In this document: positions 49,552 to 63,284 of the stretch, piece by piece
Layout of the letters: every line of letters starts with the position of its first letter
How positions within the stretch are numbered: position 1 is the first letter of the stretch
DNA from: Mallotus nudiflorus
Lineage: Eukaryota > Streptophyta > Magnoliopsida > Malpighiales > Euphorbiaceae
Reading direction: 5' to 3'
DNA length: 64,000 nucleotides
Assembly: GCA_947683625.1 (NCBI GenBank)
Contig: CANTUR010000667.1
Coordinates: 310,001-374,000, forward strand
The notes under the pieces: model-generated
Database searches by the model: none
Told to the model about the DNA's origin: nothing
The model's input: only the letters and a program-made list of their open reading frames with translations
Program-made: the position numbers and the translations under genes

Positions 49552-49949
49552 CTCAGTTGTGTTAGGGCTACTTCTCTTCGTCGTGTAGCTTTGTCACCGG
49601 CTATTCTACGTAGGTCTACTCAGTTGTATTGTATTTACTTTTGTGTACCACAGTAAAGAAAATTGCATAACTGCATACTTTATTTGAGATTTCATGTATT
49701 TATAATTTATGTACTGAGATACTATTTGTATAACTGAAGTTTATTTATTTTATGCACTGATATTAAGATTTAAATTATTTTGAGAAAAATTAGTTTGATA
49801 ATGTGCATTGTGATTTTATTATTTATTATAAGGTTTCAAAGTTTAAATATTCAGTGATTTTTCTTTTAAAGCTTACTATGGGGTTCGGTAGCTTTATGTT
49901 TTCCCATTCCCTAGTGCCGGTCACGTGCCCCTGGGTTCGGGTCGTGACA
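49552..49949 (+). mobile_element. Relic of a distantly related LTR in opposite orientation
   Basis: The right end reads ttccctagtgccggtcacg then gggttcgggtcgtgaca. This is the reverse complement of the family LTR terminus in a diverged form, so this LTR points the other way from all others. Its left side starts abruptly at the junction with the truncated element 2 LTR. No internal region is present. Confidence 0.7.
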
Positions 49950-50745
49950 TTTTTAAACTTTATTTTGTCTTGAATTCCCCTTTTTATGCTACTCTTATTC
50001 ATAATAATAACAATTTCGATGCCCTAGTTATATGCAATTGATAGTTGATTTTTTTGTTTTGTTTTGTTTTGTTTTGTTTGTTTTGTCCCATATTTTTATT
50101 TTTTTAAAAAAAAATGGTTTTGCAGTAGAAGGGATGGCCTTTTTTCAATTTTTTCCCATTGATGTAGTCAATTTTTTTTTTGGGTTAGGAAGCTATTGAA
50201 GTGCTGTTAATGTCATAATATTTGACCTTTTTTTTCTTTTGCTTTGTATATTTATAAGCTTCTTGGCAGTTGAATTAAAAGATGTGGATTATAATACAAA
50301 GCATTAAGTATATCGATTTTTTCATTTTAATTTTTTATTTTGGTTGTATTTATATGTGGCATTTTTTTTGTATCTTTTAGAAATATATTTGTTTTTTTTT
50401 CATCTTGAGTAAATTGATTATGTTTTTACCTTTTGCTAAACTATTAAATCTTAAATGATGATTATTTTTAAATATGCAAATAAAGAATAGGACATTATAT
50501 TTGTTAGTTTTTTAGTTAAGTATGGAAAATTATCGGATGAAAGGAAATTTGTTGTTCTTATTTTGTAATTTAATATGTAAAACATATATATATATATATA
50601 TTAAAAGGAATAACTGGTTGTTGGGTAAAAATAGGTGTGCTGATTTTGTAATTTAAGAAAAAGATATATATACATTTTTAAAAAAAGACACTATTTTATG
50701 TAATTCGATTATATTGTAATTCGATTGTAAAAAGACACTTTTTAT
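49950..50745. other. AT-rich unique sequence
   Basis: Contains a gttttgttttg iteration near 50057-50090 and a TA run near 50585. No gene or element is recognised between the inverted LTR relic and the solo LTR. Confidence 0.5.
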
Positions 50746-51220
50746 AATATTGTCACGACCCAAACTAGGAGTCATAACCGGCGCTAGGGAACGGGAATTC
50801 TTTCGAATCCGGAACCCATAGAAAGCCTTAGAAAATAAAATCATGCAATAATTAAATAAAAGTACGACCAAATTAAAATTTTTCTAAATCAATATAAAAT
50901 AAATACTCCAAATCCTTTTATAAATGAATACATATTCGTGCAATGTTCAAATACAAATTCTCAGAGTATTTAATATCCGAACAAAATAATACACTTCCAA
51001 AAATTATAACACTACTACTGTAGTTTCTAGAATACAATTTAAAGTTCAGAATATACATTTGCATAAAATAGCCGGGACTGAAGAACACTGATGAGGAACT
51101 CTACAACTAAGGTCTGATGATATGGGATCTCCTGAAAAAATAATTGATGGGGGTCAGACCTCACTGAGTGAATTATTATACTATATATACATGCAAACTA
51201 AACCATAACAATCAGGCATT

Positions 51221-51268
<48 letters not shown>

Positions 51269-51440
51269 TTTCACACGAATGACAAACTTTACTTTTATAA
51301 ATATACTAAATGTAGAAAATATTTGTTTTAATTCATGAAGGATCCATAGAACCCTAAATAATAACAACCTCAAACAATCCCATCATCACTCTAGCCATAC
51401 AGGCTCACTTGATTCCAAATAGAACACTTATTCCAATCTG

Positions 51441-51546
51441 GACAGCAGACTGGCCTCGAGACACTAAGTCGACCGAGCTCTAGCAGTTTGGCTGTCAGTG
51501 TGATTGGCCCCGAGACACTTGGTCAACTGAGCTCCAGCAATCACAC
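51441..51546. other. Twin stem-loop module with compensatory change
   Basis: Here stem 1 reads gacagCagac on the left and gtttgGctgtc on the right, where other LTRs have gacagTagac and gtctgActgtc. The T-A pair has become C-G, and a second change (C to T on the right) leaves a G-U pair. The second stem (gtgtgattgg / caatcacac) is unchanged. A further partial module follows at 51601-51689. Confidence 0.75.
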
Positions 51547-51953
51547 TATCTATCACCTCACATCTCAATCAACCCAATAGATCATTCAATTCACTTATGG
51601 ACAGTAAACTGGCCCCGAGACACTAAGTCAACCGAGCTCCAGCAGTCTGACTGTCAGTGTGATTGGCCCTGCAATCACACTATCTAACATACCATTAATC
51701 TTAGTCAAATCAATTAAATCAATTATAATCACTCAATTTTAACTCTCACTCAATCCTTATCTATCGTACCGATATGTACAAGGTTCCTAGTGCTGCCCAC
51801 TAGGAAGCACGTTCTATTGATATCCTTCACTTCGAATAAATCATTCATTCAGAAAATAATTAATGTAGAACAATATTCATAATAGTAAAACCAACCATAT
51901 ATATATATATATACACCAAAAATATACCTAAAATATACCTAGTATATTTCAGG

Positions 51954-51984
<31 letters not shown>

Positions 51985-52060
51985 CAAATAAATTACGAAA
52001 TAAACTAAAGATAAATCATTAATATAGTTAAAAACAATTTAAATGAGTAACAATAATATA

Positions 52061-52560
52061 ACATGCATTATCTTAAAAATATACTTAAATATGCAAAAGA
52101 TATATCCTAAGTACACAAATCATTTAATAAAATATTTATGTATAAATATTCATTTAAATACGTGTTTGTGTTTAACATATATTCACAAATATACTAAAAA
52201 TAAACCTAATCATCTAGCATGCATATATCAAAAATAAACCCTAAATATACCACTAATGTGCTAGTATTAATTTAATAATAAAACATTTATTTATTCGGAA
52301 ATAAATAAAAAAATATACCAAAAATAAATTTAAAAATAATTTAAGTGTAGGTTTATAATTTAACATGCAATTATTTAAGAATAAACCTAAAATCTACTAA
52401 AACTATACCTAAGGTATACTAATCATTTAATAAAATAATTATGTCTAAGTGTACATTTTAAAACATGTGTATATTACTCAAATGTATTAAACCTAAACCT
52501 AATTGTTTAATGTGCATATATCAAACTAACATGCATAATTATTTAATATGCATATATATA
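52061..52560 (-). repeat. Internal tandem duplication within the long solo LTR
   Basis: Two diverged units about 302 bp apart share acatgca.tat, tcatttaataaaat and aaacctaat....gcatatatcaaa in the same order. This partly explains the greater length of this LTR. No coding signal is seen. Confidence 0.65.
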
Positions 52561-55434
52561 AAAATGCAACCCTAGATATACCAAAAAATATTATAATTTA
52601 AATCATTTTTAAAACATACAATGCAAATGAAAAATTCTAAATAATGCACCCTATATGCAATGCATATATATACAGTATAATAACTCACATGTTAGCGCTC
52701 CACGAGACAAACTCGACGGGCCTGATCCGTTAGGCCTCGGTCTCGACGCAGCTAGACAAATAAATGACAACATGAAATCAGAATAAAGTTAACGAAAATT
52801 CTAAAGACTCGATGTAGAATTTTAGACACAGAATTAGAATAGGAATTTGACCGGATATCACGTTTTACGAGAATTCTACCAAAAATCCGGCAGAACCTCC
52901 CCTATAAAATGGACATCTCTCTACTCAAAGAGTAGAGCCGGTCCTGCAAAGAAATACACTTCGGAATAAACACAGAATTACAACCAAAATCCCTCGATCG
53001 GACTCCAAACTATAATTCACCGATCGAGGTTCACAATTCACAGAATATTTATAAAATACCAAAAATGCCCTTATATAATAAAAATACATTTTATAAATCC
53101 AAATTACGTAATTAACCCTAAAACATACTAAAAATCAATAAAAACCCATTTCTTTAGAAAAATAGTATATTATATATAATTTGAAAATAATTTACGAAAA
53201 ATAGTTTTAATTAGTTAAAAATACTAAAAATTTGCAGAAATCATTTTTATACCCTAAATAACTATTAAAACAAATTTAATTACATTTTTAACCAATTTAG
53301 TGTAAAGTTACCAAAATACCCCTATATATATATATATTCACTATAAATTTTCAAAAATTCACCAAAAATTATATAATTACTCAAAAATTAATTTCTCAAC
53401 ATATAATTCAATAATATCAATAAATATACTCAATTTACCAATTTATTTCAATTAAACACATAATGAACCCTATTTTTCAAAATTATATAAACTTAATAAA
53501 TTCCAAATAAATACATAAAAATTCAAAAAAATTACAAATAAATTTCTATAATTCATTTCAACTCCTATAATCACCATAAAATACAATTTCATAATTTAAT
53601 TAATTAATTTTCGAAAATTAGAAAATAATAATAAAATAATCAAAAATTAAAATAAATTCTAAAAATTCTAAAAAAATTACAGTATGTAGATTAAGCTTCT
53701 AGGAACAAATTTTGTGAAGGAAATTTTCATGAATCAATCAAATTGAAGCTAAAAAAAATTCGAAACCCAAAATGGCTGATTTGAAGAAATTGAAACCTAA
53801 GTAATTCTAGACCAATTCAAGTGAAAAAAAACTTGAAATCACACTCACCAGAGCTCAAGGAGAAGATAGAGACTGACGGCATCAAATTTAGTGGCCGGAA
53901 ATTGCTTGGTCGGAGCTAAGTTGATTTTTGGCTCCTTGATGAAAATCCGGCCAAAACTCACCGGAAAAGAGTGTTTCAGGTGGTGGAAATGGCTGGAGGT
54001 GGAGGAGGAAGGCTGAGGGGCATAGTAACAACAAGAAAACCAGCTTGAAAGTGGCTGGAAATGGAAGAAATATGATGATGGGTATTTGGAGAAGAAGAGT
54101 GACAATTCTGTAAATAAAGGGAAGTTTTGGTTTTTGATTAAAAAAATTATGTATATATGTATATATATATATATATATATATTCACACTATATATTATAA
54201 TAATATAAAATTTCACACACATTAAATATACACCACACACATATTTTAATATGTTTAATAATTTATCCACTTAAAATTAATTAATACAAAAATTAAATAA
54301 TAAAATTAAGGAAATTAATTAAGCTCTAATTAATTTAAATAAATACACATATATACCTTTTATTTTAGCACTTTAAAATTATATATGAGTTCATGCAAAT
54401 TCATAAAACTAGTCAAAATAAATAGTATTAAATTTTCCCGAAAATACAATTCCCGAGAAAATTTTACGTAAAGTACTTAAAATAATATAAAATAATTAAA
54501 ATTAGCTTTAAACAAACAATAAACTCATAAAATATCATAAATATATTTACAAAAATTATTAACACTGCATATCCCGATATAGTATAAAAATATTTAAAAA
54601 TTCGGGATATTACAAATATGCTGTAATTTGATTATGTTGTTTTTTCATAGCACCCTAACTTTTCTTTACTTAAATTGGATAAATTCATGGGGTCAGCCAA
54701 AAAAAAAAAGTAAATTAAAATATTAAATTGGATAAAATTTATGGAATTGATAAAGGTTATAATATTCTATTAAATTGTTATTAAAATTAAATAATAAGTT
54801 AAATATTAAATTCTTATTATATTAAAATATTAATAAAATAATAAAAATAAAAATAATAAAAATATTAATAAAATATTAAATTTAATAATTATTAAATTCT
54901 ACTTATAAAATATTCAATTAGTTTTTTTTAAAAAAAAAAAATTACTTTCATATGTTTGTTTAATTTTGTTGTGTTTGTGTTGTGAAAGCTGTAGTTATTA
55001 TCTTTAGGTTATGTCATGAATAAAAAAATCATGTTTAGAAAAACAGAATACTTATGTAATAATAAATTTAATATAAAAAATTATAAGTGTTGATGAAATA
55101 TCTTATTTTTTTGTTAAATTTAATTTTTAAGTTTAAATATTTTAATTTAGCTATTTTATCACTAAATAATTGTTATTTTTATTTCCATTTTGTAGATTTT
55201 TTTTCCTGTGGAATTATCACCAATTTATTGTTAAAAAAATTATAATTTTAATTGATTTCTCCTTCTCCTTGCAAGCCTAATGACCCATACTAAGATAAAT
55301 ATGGACATTATTTTTTATTTTTATATATTTGCTCTTTCTTTTTTCATTTGAACAATTTGTATAAAATATTAATATAAAAAATATAAACTTAATGTCTATA
55401 GTAAATAATAAATATGAACTTAATGTTTGTAGTG

Positions 55435-55466
55435 TACTTGCGGTGAAGCGCGGATAATCTTCCTAG
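55435..55466 (+). mobile_element. Helitron-like 3' terminus (copy B)
   Basis: Identical to 999-1030: a GC-rich imperfect hairpin followed by CTAG and T, then a TA run that is 2 bp shorter than in copy A. Confidence 0.4.
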
Positions 55467-57326
55467 TGTATATATATATATATATATGTAGTCAACTTTA
55501 TTTTAATTATAGGAGAATTCAGACTGTTAAGAGAATTTTATTACTTTATTTTATATATAATGCCCTTTAAAAAAACAACCACTAAATCAGTTTTTCGCTA
55601 ATTATTTACATAAAATTTCTTAATTGAAGCATAATAATTTTAATCAAATGTATTTGTAAGATGATTGTTTAATGACTACTTAGTCTAGTTGAGTTGAAAA
55701 TTTTTAAATTCATTAACGATTGGAAAAGACTGTTTTACTTAAATGACATTTTGAGTTCGGATTGTAACATATGTAATTGCATTAAATTAATTTTTGAAAT
55801 TTTTTTACTATCTTTATAATTTTATTTAGATCGAACTAAATTAATTAAAATTCAACAATTGCAATTACCCCTCATTTAAATAAAAAAATTTTAAATTCAA
55901 ACATTTTTATTTATAATTGGCACATGTAAAGAATAGAGATATTGACTATATAATGAATAAAAATATAAAATATTTATAGAAAAGGAAGAAAAATGTGATT
56001 TAAGGAATTAAATATCACAAAAAAAAAAATCAGCGTTAGTCTATAATTATCAATTTTCTTAACTAAATCAAACAAAGGTATATAATATTAAAATTGACAA
56101 GTTCCAGCAAGAGATTAGGACAAAGTCATAACACTGTGTTAGGAAATCTTTTGTTTAAAGAATTATATGATATGTTAATTAAATTAATTTTATTGGAGAT
56201 AAATTGGAAGTTAATCTAATTGGAATAGAAAATATACTTTCAATTAAATTAGAATTTTTATTAGGGATAAAATATAAGTTAAAATAATTGAAATATGAAA
56301 TATATTAAATTAGAATCATATCTTAGTAATTCAATTTTTATTAGAGATAAAATAGAAGTTAACCTAATTAAAATAGGAAATACACTTTCAATAAAATAAA
56401 ATGATATTTTAATTAAGTTAATTTTATTTTTATTAATAAATGACTAAATTATCTAATTTTTATGTAATAATGAGTGAAAACTTTTTCATAATTTTACCTA
56501 TCTCTTATATATATATAGTCAAGTTTTTTTTTTAATTAATGGAAAGTTTAGACAATTAAGAGAATTTGAATACTATATTTTATAATACCATAAAAAAACC
56601 TACTAAATCAGTTTTTCACTAACTATTTAATGATTTTTTTTAATTGAAGCATAAAAATTTTAATCAAATGTATTGTTAGATGATTGCTTCATTGACTATT
56701 TAATATAAGTTGAGTTGAAAATTTTTAAATTCATTAACCATTGGTAAGAGTTGTTTTCGCTAAAGTGATCTTATAATTTTATTCGAATTGAATTAATTAG
56801 AATTATAAAAAATAAAAATTTTAAATTCAAATATTTTTATTTATAATTGGTAAATGTAAAAAATAGAAATATTAACTGTATAATGAATAAAAATATAAAA
56901 TATTTATAGAAAAGGAAGAAAAATGCGATTTAAGGAACTAAATATATATATATAAACAATCTCTGTGTTGGTCTATAATTTTTAAATTTTTTTAATTAAA
57001 TCAAACAAAGGTATATAATATTAAAATTGGCAAGTTGTAGCAAGATAATTGGAATAGGACAAAGTCGAAATGCTGTGTTAGGAAATAATTATGATAATTA
57101 ATCCAAAATTAGCAAAATAATCAGCCAAATACCAAAATTAAAAACATGGAAATGAGCGGGAATTCATGCAATGACTACGTAACTGAGCGCACAGACAAGG
57201 CTTAAAAACCTCCGAGTTTGGAACTCTTCGCCACCGACCTTCCTCTCCTCTCATCTTTACGCTCTCTTTCAACCCTACCTACTCTTCATCGACCTGTCAT
57301 CGTCACCCTCTTCTCCTTCAATCAAA

Positions 57327-59817
57327 ATGTGGCAGCTTCTCCTTGTTGCAGTAGCAGCTGTATCTACAAGTTTCGTAGCCAAACACTTCCTTAACCACGA
57401 TCATGATGAAGAGGAGCAAAAGCCTCTTCAAGAGTCTATTATTATTGATTCTGCATTTGCCACCCCAGCTGTTGCTACCGATCTCGAGCAGCAGCGGTCT
57501 TTTAATATTTCCAGCTCTGTCGCTGCTTCTTCGTCGTCCTTGTCTAGTAGTGGTAAGAAAATTAGGAAGAAATCTGCGATCAAGGCTCGCCGGTTGAATT
57601 TTGGCGCTGAAATTGATCAAAAGATTCAGAGATCTGCTGGTTATGAAGGCAGTTCACGCCGATTTTATGTTTCTTTGAAGAAACGGAGAACTGCCGTGGC
57701 TGCCAAGACTCTGCCTTCCAAATATGGATCGTGTTCTTCTAAAGGTCTGCTCTTTTTATCCATGTATATACGATTTCGCTTTCTAGGTTACATGATGTTT
57801 GGTTGCTGAGAAAGTGGAGGAAAATTAATACTTTAGTGTTAACTAGAGGATCTTGATTGAGTTTCACTTACTAGGACATAGCTGTCAGGCTGTGTTTTTG
57901 AACTTTAGCTTGTTGGTGACAGTTCTCCCTTTACTGAGAACTGGCATTGCATCATATGCTATGTGAAGCGTGTTGGTAACTAGAAGATTTTGTTAGAACA
58001 GAACCAAGTACTGGCTAATGGTTTCTTTAATAGACATTTAACTGTTACCGTATAAGTGGTCTTTGTAATTATACTTATTGAATGTTCAGATGTCTTTTGA
58101 GGAGAAATTCAATAAATTGTGTACAAGGGTTTTTCAATATTTACCCAAGATTGAATTTTTATTCTGAATCATGTTGCATTTTCCTTGTTCTTCTCATCCT
58201 TACGTAAATCAGAGTTAATTCAATTGTTAACGGAATGCAAATCACAACACTCACTGTCATCTTTGCCATTTCGTTTTTGATTCCATGTTTTTTAGTTTCT
58301 TTCTCAAACGTTTGTGCATGTTTATTGAAAATTGATGCTGGTGTTTATTTTTGCGTTGTATCATGCTCGACAGATGGTGATTTGTTTAACTGGGGACTTA
58401 CTGTTGGAATCATGCACATGATGTCTGCTGGGAAAGCTGAGATCAGTAAGCTAAGCAGTGCCATGGATGAGACTTCAAAAGTTGTTCAGGAATTAAGAAC
58501 TGAGCTTTACAAAAGAAAATCTGCCCATGTTGCTACTGCAAGCTCTGAAGATATAAGCTGTAAGCATAATCATCGGATGCTATCTAGTTCGGCCACAGAG
58601 AATAGAGGCCCTAAAGATATCAAAGTCTCTGGAGCTCCAATGATTGATGATGTTGAATGCCCAAGTAGTGCTGAAGAGCCAGATCCACAGGTTCTGGAAA
58701 TGGATCAATTGGAAGCAGAACTTGCTTCTGAGCTGCAAAAACTTACATGGTCTGACACCAAACCATCTGGATGTGAGAAAGCAGGGCCAAGTATGAGCAA
58801 GGTGAGCCTTCTGAGATAAATCTTAGCTGTTTGTGCACTTTTCTTGCAAGTAAAAGTTTTCCCTTTCTGTGTGCATTTGTCCTCGCCGTATTGTAAGACT
58901 TTATAGAATTTACAATTAAACATTCTGAAGTTTTCGCTTAATCCTTGACAGATATTTTGTTTATTTTTGCTAAGTGCATTCTACCTCAAACTTTTGTGGG
59001 TATAAAAAGACTATGATCCCTCTCAAATCTTTGAAAAGTCTAGAAATGCATATCAGTAATCAGACGTGCTTCCAACAATGCTTGCTTATTTTGACAATTT
59101 CTGTCAAGGAATTGGGAGTTTTTATTCGTGACAACCTAAATTTTTGGAATCTGCATGTGCAGAAAATCAAAATGAAAAACAAACTTAAGATATATTGCTT
59201 CAAGTTCATTTTCCATATACATTTTATGTTTTCCGAATGCCATTCTATGCACATAGAAAATGTGTAACTTCCTTTGGTTAGAATTAATTTGTATGCATTT
59301 GTATTTTGAACTACCCTGTTTGTTCTAGTATGGTTTATGGTTCTTAGTGATAATAGGGTAAACAACCTTCAAGACTTATTCCTTCAATGGATTGCAATCT
59401 TGACCAATGAAATATGGCAGACGTAATTGATCATAGCATGTTTTTTGAGTCGTAGTGAACTGAAATTTTAACTATAAGCCCATGCTTGTGTTATAAGGTA
59501 AGCAAGTATTGCTTGATTCTAATCTCAATAATGTTATGCAGAATATGGTTTCATCTAGTGAAATTACAAAAGTGGTAAGGTAGGACAATGTTGCTTTTAT
59601 ATGGCAAGGAATCTTACCCTTTGATTTTGATATGAAACAGTGTCGTTTGATCATTGGACAACAGGACAACCAAATTTTGGACCTGAAATATGAATTGCAT
59701 ATGACCAAATACAAACTCTATGAGAAGGAAGGTGAACTCGAAGCGCTGAAGAACTGTGTAAAACGGCTGAGTGAATTATCTGTATCAACTGCGTTAGGCA
59801 AGTTTTCTTATCTATAA
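57327..59817 (+). CDS. POLAR-like: POLAR-like protein, copy B
   Basis: This is an exact second copy of the gene at 2893-5383. Exons are 57327-57744, 58374-58801, 59542-59574 and 59641-59817, with the same splice signals and the same predicted 351-residue product. The hydrophobic N-terminus, the DGDLFNWGLTVGIM block and both coiled-coil segments are unchanged, and no base difference was noticed in exons or introns. Its upstream region also carries the two approximately 0.6-kb direct repeats, so if the duplication is real both copies have the same regulatory sequence for at least 2.7 kb. The alternative GC-AG final intron would be at 59798-59898. If the long repeat is an assembly artefact, this is not a separate gene. 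Confidence 0.8.
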
Positions 59818-60198
59818 TGTCTTAGTACAATTGCTATGTAATGTATAAAAATAATTAAGAAATTCAAATCCTCATCTAGTAATCTTCACTCTTTTTTAGT
59901 AAACGGTGTCAAAGATATTCACACAAGATTTTCTGAGAAACAAGTTTAATATACTCTCCATCAGGAATGTTGTCAATTAACTTGTCGAAAAGGAAAACTA
60001 AATATGACTACATGCCATACAACATCCTAATTTCAAGTCTATTAGTAAGGAAAAGTTCTTTATATTTGATGATGGCCACTAAAACAAAGGACACAATGAA
60101 GTCAACATGAACACAAAAAGAAAATGATACTTAAAAAGGATAAATGCACATGCCCTCCGATTTATAATTCACTATTTGCATATAAAAAAGCAAATTAA

Positions 60199-63100
60199 TT
60201 ATCTGTTCACCAGCTCTATAAACTGAAGACCTAATCTTGCAGCCTCTGTATCTACAGATCTTACCAAGTCAATAAATCTTGAAAGGCATCCTCTATTGAC
60301 CAGGGAAACTAAGTGCTCTGGAATCAGGTTGGGCTTTCCATTGCCTTCCGCCGGGGCAACACAAAGATTACGCAAAACATAAGCTACTTCTTTTCTTATA
60401 TCAAATGGTGCTGTTGAAAGAAGGCGCAATAATAATGGCACTGCCTCACTAGAATATATCAACTGCTTATGCTCAACTGAACCAGTTGCTATATTAGACA
60501 ACACCCATGCAGCTTCCCACACAATTGATGAAGCTCTTATGTTAAGAAAAAGCAATACAGGTTAGAATCAAAATGATGAAAAAAAATATTAATTCACCTT
60601 CTTCAAGACTCTGTGCTCACGCTTCAAACATTTTACTAGGACCTCAATGATATTATCTGAAAATTTAACATAAGCCAAATATTTTAAGTGGAATATGTGA
60701 AAAGGATTAGAGTTTCTCAAAAGCAAATAATTCACCCACCTGTAATCTCACATTGAGGAAGAAGAACAGTAGAAATTATGTGTGAACAGTAGAAATTACT
60801 GGAATGAGCAATTGCAAGCTTTTTGATGTTGCTAATCTTTGGACAAGCAGTTGATGAACATCACTGTTCACCAACATAACTGTAGCAGCATTTGAAAGGG
60901 CTGAGAGATACACGACTACCCATGCTACTTCAGTTGTCAACTCAATTACGAACAAAATTTAAAGTAACTTCAATTACGAGACTCATTCAACAGAAATATA
61001 ATTTAAAGTTTTACTTAATATGGAAATTTGGAGAGAGGGAGAGAACAAACTTGATGTGAAGGATGCCGAAACTAATCAAGCAACCATCACGACTGTGGCC
61101 TACGAAGCACAAGCACGTATGATGCTAGTGCAGCCATAAGCGCATTAAAGAAGCAAGAAGTCCATAGAAAATAGACAAAAGATGCAACATCAGTATTTGA
61201 TGGTTTGCAATAGAAAAGAAGTACAATTTCATTAGCAGCATTAGAGGACCCATATTGAGCCAACCAAATCTCTAAATCTCCTCAGGGTTTTGTCTTTTTG
61301 AGTTAAAAGCCCTGCTTTAAATGACCCCTACATAAAGGGAAAAAATGTGGATAAAATGGAAAAACCATAACATAGACCTTTTAGTAAGCTAAGCCAGTCA
61401 AATCGGCCTGCACATGGCTTAAAATGGAAGGACCCATAAGGCAGTCCAAAGATACTTTTAAGAATTTAATCATGACCAAAATTTATAAGATTACTATATA
61501 TGCATAAGAGTTTGCTTACGCTTTTCTTAAGTGCCGAATTATTGCATCCAGTACCCCATCAACTCTAATAAGTTCTGTTGCAGCTTTGGGATCTGGCCCC
61601 TACATTCAAGAACACTGAAGCTATGTTGTAAATGAAATTTGAAAAGAACAGACAAGCAGACACATGTGCATAAGAACACAAACCTAATGAACTTAAATAA
61701 TAAGAGTTTTTATCATGCAATGTTGACATTGTAATGTTTCAAGCACAGGAAAAGTGGATGGCACAGTATGTATCTATCACCCCAATGATACAATAGGTAT
61801 GTTAAATCACAAGAATGATGCATATTCAATGGCTTCAAGCTGAGAGACCAGGAATCCGATTGATGTAGGAACAGAGCCTACACAAAATTTTTAGCCCAAT
61901 TCAAGTTTGAGACCATACACACAGAGACTAGCAGAAGCTCTTCATAAGGAAAAGATTTAAAACCTTGATTAAACCTTGATTAGGTTTGACAATGCCCAAG
62001 CAGCTGTTCTGACAGTTGAACCCTTGTTTGGTAGCATCATTCTTGCAAGAGCAGGTAAGGCTCCTTGGGGTAACAATACATTTCTCAAATCTTCTCCTTC
62101 ACCAGCAACATTTCCCAATGCCCATGCACACTGCTCAGTGACAGGCAAGGAACTCTTTTCTGCAGGAGAATGCAATTGTAAACACAATCTGAAAAATAGT
62201 AATGATATCCACCAAAATTTTACCAACAATGGCATCAAACATGGAGCAAAATGCTGTTAATAATTCATTAAAATATTAACATATTGCCAATAATTTGAAA
62301 AAGTTAACAATTTCTACATTCATAAACCGTAGAAGTTCAAGAAAATAATCGTACACTCCATTCAGCTGTCAAATTTAGTCACAAGGATTGCTCCAGCCTT
62401 AAGAGCAGCTTCAATAGGAGGAATTCAGATCTTGATAGCAGACGCCTTAGTTCACGAGGGGCACCAACCTTCTTGTGCATTGCACCTTTTCCTCTAAAGG
62501 TTGAAGATCATAACAAAAGCAAATTTCCAAGAAGAAACATCAGTAAAGATCCCCAAGAGAAGCAAGCATAAGGCAGTGTAGATTATAGTTACAAGACATG
62601 TGAAGGATGCATCTAAACTAAGCTGACATTTAGAAAAGATTGTAGGCCATTCAATCTAAGTTTTACCACACAGAAACACAAATCCATACCATGATTCTCC
62701 AACAAACAAACAAGGTAATAGCAAAAAATAAATAAATAAATAAACAATGCCCCAACATAAGTATGCAATTTCTCAATGACCTTGAACTTCAAGAACAATA
62801 TAGAAGTACATATTCTGACAAATACACCTTGTTTGGGAACTACAAAAATGTAAGAACCAAATTGAATAGGTATATTCTATTTAGTCAATTATCATGTCTG
62901 GAAACACCTTATAGTTGCTAGAATTCAATTCATTCAACTCTAGAAACAATAATAAGGCATTTTAAATGGTTCAGAAAATGAAATGATTTAGCAAGTCATG
63001 CAAAAATTAACTGTAAAAAAAAAATCCAATTGACAATCAATTGAAAAAAAGAAGAAGAAGAATTTAACATACTGAAAATCAACAACAGAAACAGTGTGAG

Positions 63101-63284
63101 CATCAAGAATAGATTGCTCTTCATCAATAATCATTTCACTGTCAACAAGAGCATCACCATCACTCTAACCGCTAGTTCCAACTCTGCATAACCTCTTAGC
63201 TTGCACCAACAATTCTCTCCTTTCCTTACCCACATCCACAACATTCTGCTTCCTCTTCTACGCCGCAACAACTCCAACTAAACA
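60199..63284 (-). pseudogene. IMPA9: Importin subunit alpha-9-like pseudogene, copy B
   Basis: Same fragments, order and lesions as 5765-8850, shifted by 54434. The N-terminal fragment with the in-frame stop is at 63074-63284. The frameshifted RELRRLL block is at 62364-62509. The best-preserved ARM exon (GNVAGEGEDLRN) is at 61974-62160 and the C-terminal ARM fragment at 60199-60524. Because all lesions are shared, the gene was already dead before the long repeat arose, or the two copies are one locus counted twice. A functional importin alpha-9 would be expected elsewhere in the genome. Confidence 0.85.

Larger units (their letters stand above)
50751..54614 (-). mobile_element. Long solo LTR (3.86 kb), diverged subfamily
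   Basis: Runs from tgtcacgacccaaact to cgggatattaca and is flanked by perfect duplications aatat (50746-50750 and 54615-54619). It is about 650 bp longer than the other LTRs because of extra TA arrays, an additional copy of the stem-loop module (51601-51689) and an internal tandem duplication (52061-52560). No internal region is present. Its last 178 bp reappear at bases 1-178. Confidence 0.95.

Noticed and set aside
51223..51260. Regular TA/CA alternation as a possible CRISPR-like or regulatory array
   Set aside because: Simple microsatellite without spaced unique units.
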